From Prosthecobacter sp. (lineage in GTDB: Bacteria > Verrucomicrobiota > Verrucomicrobiia > Verrucomicrobiales > Verrucomicrobiaceae), in the NCBI RefSeq assembly GCF_034366625.1, contig NZ_JAXMIH010000006.1, positions 1,178,001 to 1,242,000 on the forward strand: 64,000 bases of DNA, given 5' to 3'. The position numbers were made by a program, and so were the translations under genes. Under the pieces are notes generated by a model, which did not search any database, was not told the origin of the DNA, and was given only the letters and a program-made list of their open reading frames with translations. This document shows positions 60,474-64,000 of this stretch, in pieces. Position 1 is the first letter of the stretch. Each line of letters opens with the position of its first letter.

Positions 60474-61103
60474 TCACGTCCCGAAGTACCGGTCTCCCGC
60501 GTCACCGAGACCGGGGACGATGTAGCAATGCTCGTTGAGACCATCGTCGATGGCGGCGGTGATAATGGACACGTCGGGATGGGCGCGCGCCATGGCGGCG
60601 AGTCCCTCCGGACAGCTCACGACGCAGATCATGATGATGCGCAGCGCCCCTGCTTCCTTGAGCTGGCGCGCGGCCTCGCACGCGCTGCCGCCGGTGGCGA
60701 GCATGGGATCGAGCAGGAACACGTCCGCCGCGCCGAGGTTGGCGGGCAGATTGGCATAGTAGGGCTGCGGCAGGGCGGTCTCCTCGTTCCGCTTGATGCC
60801 GACATGCGCGACGATGGCCTCCGGCACGAGCGGCAGGATGCCATCGAGCAGGCCGAGGCCGGCGCGCAGGATGGGCACGCAGACGAGCGGCCGTGCGAGC
60901 TGCACGCCGTGGGTCTGCGTGAGCGGCGTCTGCACGCTGATCTCCTGCACTGGCAGTTCCCGCGTGGCTTCGAGGAAGAGCATGCGCGCCAGATGGTTCA
61001 GATGCCGCCGGAAGTCGTGCGAGGGCGTGCTGACCGCGCGAATGGCCGTGAGATGGCACTGCGCCAGAGGATGCTGAACGACGACGGGCTGCATGGGGCG
61101 CAT
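60474..61103 (-). CDS. upp: Uracil phosphoribosyltransferase
   Basis: A 209-aa enzyme of pyrimidine salvage: uracil plus PRPP to UMP and pyrophosphate. The PRPP loop is LLDPMLATGGSACEA (D132 to about A144). The uracil-binding end is GLGDAGDRYFGT, the standard C-terminal pattern. The N-terminal part VVVQHPLAQCHLTAIRAVST is also characteristic. Length is normal. The ATG at 61103 gives the family's usual start; the frame is open upstream but overlaps the divergent lipoprotein gene's leader. Confidence 0.95.
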   Translation of the reverse strand: MRPMQPVVVQHPLAQCHLTAIRAVSTPSHDFRRHLNHLARMLFLEATRELPVQEISVQTPLTQTHGVQLARPLVCVPILRAGLGLLDGILPLVPEAIVAHVGIKRNEETALPQPYYANLPANLGAADVFLLDPMLATGGSACEAARQLKEAGALRIIMICVVSCPEGLAAMARAHPDVSIITAAIDDGLNEHCYIVPGLGDAGDRYFGT

Positions 61104-61171
61104 TGTGTCGCGTTTGCCTGCGCTGGCAAAGTTTTCCACCACCGGATTGACGTTCGTGATACGATAGGGGC

Positions 61172-61645
61172 ATGAAAACACGTCTCTGTGCGCTTGCCCT
61201 CGGACTCCTTGCACTGTCTTCCTGTGAAACACCCACTGCGCAGGACGGATCGAGCTACTACTACCCCTCCTCCAATCGGACGCCTCCGCCCGCCAGCACG
61301 ACGACCACGGCCAGCAACCGCGCGCCGGTGCCCCGAGGCGGTTACGCGCCTGGATCGGGACCGACGGCGATGCCACAGGGCAATCAGTTCATGTATCAGC
61401 AGAATGAATCCGGCCCGTTCGGCACGCGCAGCACCAGCACGGTGATCCAATCCTCTGGAGGAGTGCAAAGCTATCAAACCATCGGCGGCATGCCGGTGTA
61501 TCCCGGCGCGCCGATTCCCGGCTACATGCCCAATCAGCCGTACCTGGGCGCTCCCACCTCACAGCAGCCGGTGTACGTGCCCGGTGTCGGCGGCAATCCG
61601 GGCTACTACCTCAATCCCAGCACTGGCATGCGCGTGCAGCCTTAG
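61172..61645 (+). CDS. Small Pro/Gly/Tyr-rich lipoprotein
   Basis: A 157-aa protein. The lipobox is LALSSC with lipidated C18, so it is membrane-attached. The mature part is low complexity: Ser/Thr/Pro-rich, with YYYPSSN, PVYPGAPIPGYMPNQPYLG and GNPGYYLNPSTG. No enzymatic domain is seen; it may be an envelope surface protein. The end overlaps the DedA gene stop by 4 bp on the other strand. Confidence 0.78.
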   Translation: MKTRLCALALGLLALSSCETPTAQDGSSYYYPSSNRTPPPASTTTTASNRAPVPRGGYAPGSGPTAMPQGNQFMYQQNESGPFGTRSTSTVIQSSGGVQSYQTIGGMPVYPGAPIPGYMPNQPYLGAPTSQQPVYVPGVGGNPGYYLNPSTGMRVQP

Positions 61646-62292
61646 TCCTGGCTGTTTTGCCTGGCGCGCTTCGCTTCCGCACGGTGCCTGAGCACCTCGA
61701 TCACGATGGGCAGCACGGAGACGACGATGATGAGCAGGAACACCAGCTTGATGTTGTTTTTGATGATCGGGATGCTGCCGAGGAAGTAACCGGCGATGCT
61801 GAAGCTCAGCACCCAGAACAAGCCGCCGCCGAGGCTGTAGCAGAGGAAGCGGCGGTAATCCATGCGGCCAAAACCTGCGGTGAAGGGCGCGAACGTGCGC
61901 ACGATGGGCACGAAGCGGGCGAGGATGATGGCCTTGCCGCCATGCTTCACGAAGAACGCCTCGGTCTTGGCGAGGTAGTCACGCTTGAACCAGCGCTGGC
62001 CCACGATCCAGCCGCCGGCCTTGCGTCCGATCCAGTAGTTCAAATTGTCGCCGATGATCGCGGCGCACATCAGCAGCGGGATGATGTACTCGATGCGCAT
62101 GAAGCCCTGCGCGGAAAGCGCCCCGACGGCGAACAGCAGCGAATCGCCCGGCAGAAACGGCATCACCACCAGGCCGGTCTCGCAGAAGATGATCGCGAAC
62201 AGCAGCCCGTAAATCAGCGCTCCGTGCTCCAGAGCGAAGGTTTGCAGGTGTTTATCGACGTGCAGGACGAAATCGAGAAGCTGGGAGATCAT
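61642..62292 (-). CDS. DedA/SNARE-associated family membrane protein
   Basis: A 216-aa membrane protein of the DedA group, which includes polyprenyl-phosphate flippases. The signature is FCETGLVVMPFLPGDSLLFAVGAL, then GDNLNYWIGRKAG and ILARFVPIVRTFAPFTAGFGRM, with the conserved Arg residues. Length is normal. The ATG at 62292 starts the first helix; an in-frame start 48 bp upstream is less likely. Confidence 0.93.
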   Translation of the reverse strand: MISQLLDFVLHVDKHLQTFALEHGALIYGLLFAIIFCETGLVVMPFLPGDSLLFAVGALSAQGFMRIEYIIPLLMCAAIIGDNLNYWIGRKAGGWIVGQRWFKRDYLAKTEAFFVKHGGKAIILARFVPIVRTFAPFTAGFGRMDYRRFLCYSLGGGLFWVLSFSIAGYFLGSIPIIKNNIKLVFLLIIVVSVLPIVIEVLRHRAEAKRARQNSQD

Positions 62293-62351
62293 GCAGGGCG
62301 ACTGTCCGGCGTCAGGACGGTGCGGCAAACGAAAACTCATGCCGATCCCGG

Positions 62352-62392
62352 CATCTCAAACAAAATGGCCGGAGCGTGGTGCTCCGGCCATT
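62352..62392 (-). terminator. Terminator after the 62424-63203 lipoprotein gene
   Basis: AATGGCCGGAGC (62364-62375) and GCTCCGGCCATT (62381-62392) form a perfect 12-bp stem with a 5-base loop. On the minus strand it is followed by TTGTTTGAG, a modest T tract. Confidence 0.7.
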
Positions 62393-62423
62393 GCGTGTTG
62401 AATTTGTGGAACGGTGAGGCGGC

Positions 62424-63203
62424 TTATTTCAGCTCCATCTTCACGGTGCCCTTGCCTTCGATCTTGATGCCTTCGACGCCTTTGAATTTGTCGGCGGCCT
62501 CGGCCATGGAGAGGTTCTGCTCGGCGGACTCCATGAAGCCCATGAAGTTCTCCGGCTTGTCCATGAGCTTGTCGATCTGCATGTCGAGAACGGTCATCGT
62601 GTCACCAGCGAAATGCGTGGCGTCGGAGCTGGCGACGCCGCCCGGGGCCTTGATCTCGGCGGTCATGCGCATGCCGGCGAACATCGGTTTCATCATGGCC
62701 ATCTGCGCCATCATCTGCTCCTTCGGCACCGCAGGTTTCTCGGACTTCGGCTTGTCGGACTTTTTGTCCACCGGCAGTGTCATCGTGAGTGTGGAGCCGT
62801 CCAGCGCGAAGGTGGCGGGCTTTTCCTCTTTCCCTTCCTTCGATTTCGCGCCGAAGGGCGTGTACTTGAGCTTGCGGATATCGGCCACCGCGTAGGTCAC
62901 CTTCACGCCACCACGACCATCGGGCAGCTTCACGTCTTCGTGTGACTTCACTGTCACGCCTTCACCGAGCTGTTTCGCACGCTCTTCGGCTTTCGCCTTG
63001 TCGGGAACGAGGTCTTTCATCGAATCGGCTCCGCCAGCGCCGCCGCCCTGCGCCATCATGGCCTGGAGCTGAGCGCCGAGCAGCGCGGTTTCTTCGATCG
63101 TGGCGGTGCCGTCCTTGTTCACACTGACGACTGATTTGACTTCAAGGCAGGAGGTCAGGATGAATGACACCGCCGCGAGGAGGAGGAGGTTTGGAATTTT
63201 CAT
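62424..63203 (-). CDS. Secreted lipoprotein, unknown function
   Basis: A 259-aa protein with lipobox LTSC (C19) in a standard lipoprotein signal. The mature domain begins LEVKSVVSVNKDGTATIEETALL, a pattern found in other bacterial lipoproteins with beta-rich domains that respond to or bind unknown ligands. A Met-rich region AQMAMMKPMFAGMRM lies in the middle. The ATG at 63203 starts the signal peptide; the frame is open to 63287 without support. A terminator follows at 62352-62392. Confidence 0.78.
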   Translation of the reverse strand: MKIPNLLLLAAVSFILTSCLEVKSVVSVNKDGTATIEETALLGAQLQAMMAQGGGAGGADSMKDLVPDKAKAEERAKQLGEGVTVKSHEDVKLPDGRGGVKVTYAVADIRKLKYTPFGAKSKEGKEEKPATFALDGSTLTMTLPVDKKSDKPKSEKPAVPKEQMMAQMAMMKPMFAGMRMTAEIKAPGGVASSDATHFAGDTMTVLDMQIDKLMDKPENFMGFMESAEQNLSMAEAADKFKGVEGIKIEGKGTVKMELK

Positions 63204-63331
63204 GGGCGTCCAGCTTACGCGGGAGGCGCTTTCTGCTACAAGTCCAAAGATCGCCGCCGTGTGACATTTGCCATGCCAGAACGGCAAGGATGCTGCTTGC
63301 CAAACCGCTCCGCTTCTGAAACAAATCTGGC

Positions 63332-63817
63332 ATGGACTCCCATGAAGTGATCAGCAAGGCCGTCGAGAACACCAGCTTCAAGGAGGTGGCCGCGCAGATG
63401 GGCGTGTCCCTCTCGCTCGCTTACAAATGGTCCCAGCCCGATGAGATGCAGGGCAGCGGCACCGCGAACCCGCTCGACCGCGTGCGCCAGCTCTTCGAGA
63501 TCACGCAGGATCCGCAGCTCATCCAGTGGCTCTGCCACAAGGCGAACGGCGTCTTCGTGCAAAACCCCGCCGGTGGCGGTCCGCGCGGCATGGAACTCAT
63601 GCCCGCCACGCAGGAGATCGTGCAGCAGTTCGCCGATCTCCTGACTGCGATCAGCAAGGCCGCCTCCGACAACCGCATCACGATCGAGGAGGCGGAGCAC
63701 ATCCGCAGCGTGTGGGATGAACTGAAGCGCTTCACCGAAGGCTTCGTGCGCCTCTGCGAGAAAGGCGATTTTGTGCACCTTGCTGAGGAGATCAAAGCCC
63801 ATCGCGCTGGGAAATAG
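63332..63817 (+). CDS. Helix-turn-helix (phage CII/CP76-like) protein
   Basis: A 161-aa soluble helical protein. The N-terminus has a likely helix-turn-helix: SFKEVAAQMGVSLSLAYKWSQ (residues about 15-35). The C-terminus is helical (ATQEIVQQFADLLTAISKAASDNRITIEEAEHIRSVWDEL), in the manner of phage regulatory CII/CP76 proteins. No phage genes are nearby, so it is probably a chromosomal regulator. It lies 8 bp before the cupin gene and may be co-transcribed with it. Confidence 0.65.
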   Translation: MDSHEVISKAVENTSFKEVAAQMGVSLSLAYKWSQPDEMQGSGTANPLDRVRQLFEITQDPQLIQWLCHKANGVFVQNPAGGGPRGMELMPATQEIVQQFADLLTAISKAASDNRITIEEAEHIRSVWDELKRFTEGFVRLCEKGDFVHLAEEIKAHRAGK

Positions 63818-63825
63818 CCAATCTC

Positions 63826-64000
63826 ATGATCAAATCACCCACAGGTCCGCTGCTCGTTCGCCACGAAGGCCACACGCCGCGTGAACGCAGCACCTGCGGC
63901 TGGCGGGATCGTCTCATCAGCCGCGAGGACGTCGATCTTTCGCCCGCCGCCTGGGCGCATGCCGTGGACATCGACGGCGCAAAGCTTCACTACCACAAAC
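63826..64000 (+). CDS. Cupin-domain protein (3'-truncated by window edge)
   Basis: 58 codons are visible, starting MIKSPTGPLLVRHEGHTPRE. The last part AAWAHAVDIDGAKLHYHK begins the first cupin motif, with HYHK as the likely start of the metal-binding HxH. The stop is beyond the window. The function (isomerase, dioxygenase or regulator) cannot be told. Confidence 0.65.
   Translation, partial: MIKSPTGPLLVRHEGHTPRERSTCGWRDRLISREDVDLSPAAWAHAVDIDGAKLHYHK

Noticed and set aside
60298..60538. Short open frames across the inverted 10-bp repeats
   Set aside because: They exist only because the repeat is free of stop codons; the DNA is better explained as a non-coding repeat.

Overview
The window is GC-rich, densely packed bacterial DNA. 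Six sulfatases of the C-x-P-[ST]-R type, ThuA, DUF1080-like, DUF3500 and Gfo/Idh/MocA proteins with Tat signals, a squalene-cyclase-like protein, a Ser/Thr kinase fused to leucine-rich repeats and a bacterial PUR-family protein together point to the PVC superphylum, most likely Verrucomicrobiota. That placement is inferred from gene content; no marker gene was compared.

Region 1 (1-11561, all +) is one tight denitrification operon whose genes mostly overlap or abut by a few bases. It holds the 3' end of nirK with a tethered cytochrome c, a NirV-like/SCO copper chaperone fusion, an outer-membrane porin, napD, napA, a four-heme NapB-like protein, a small ferredoxin, an unknown 110-aa protein, a membrane-anchored tetraheme cytochrome, a four-cluster Fe-S protein, an NrfD-type quinol dehydrogenase and nnrS. 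NapC and NapGH are absent; the tetraheme/Fe-S/NrfD trio probably replaces them. Together the genes would reduce nitrate to nitrite to NO in the periplasm.

Region 2 (11.6-36.7 kb) begins with a DUF2314-ankyrin protein and a radical SAM/SPASM protein. A mostly minus-strand polysaccharide/sulfate-ester region follows, with six secreted sulfatases interleaved with ThuA, beta-helix, HPP, GH25-like, P450, DUF1080-like and cytochrome/toroid genes. A PaeR7I/XhoI-type restriction-modification pair sits inside it. The region ends with an SDR / DapA-family / amidohydrolase operon.

Region 3 (36.7-45.7 kb) has a ceramidase-like gene followed by a two-gene AAA ATPase plus TOPRIM (OLD-like) cassette. A degraded second copy of the ceramidase 3' end lies beyond the cassette. 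Next come a DUF3500 protein, an NMT1/Tau-type ABC importer linked to a halogenase-like flavoprotein, a small membrane protein and an SRPBCC protein.

Region 4 (45.7-64 kb) carries a large kinase-LRR receptor, an ECF sigma factor operon, a glycine-rich RRM protein, an MFS transporter, a Gfo/Idh/MocA oxidoreductase, a squalene-cyclase-like protein, a PUR-type protein, a phosphoesterase, upp, a DedA protein, lipoproteins, an HTH-like protein and the start of a cupin gene.

Several short repeat families occur: CGGACACTC-type palindromes, ATTCGTCATTC-type repeats that in two places form sulfatase signal peptides, and inverted 10-bp repeats. No tRNA, rRNA, CRISPR array or transposase was recognised by eye.
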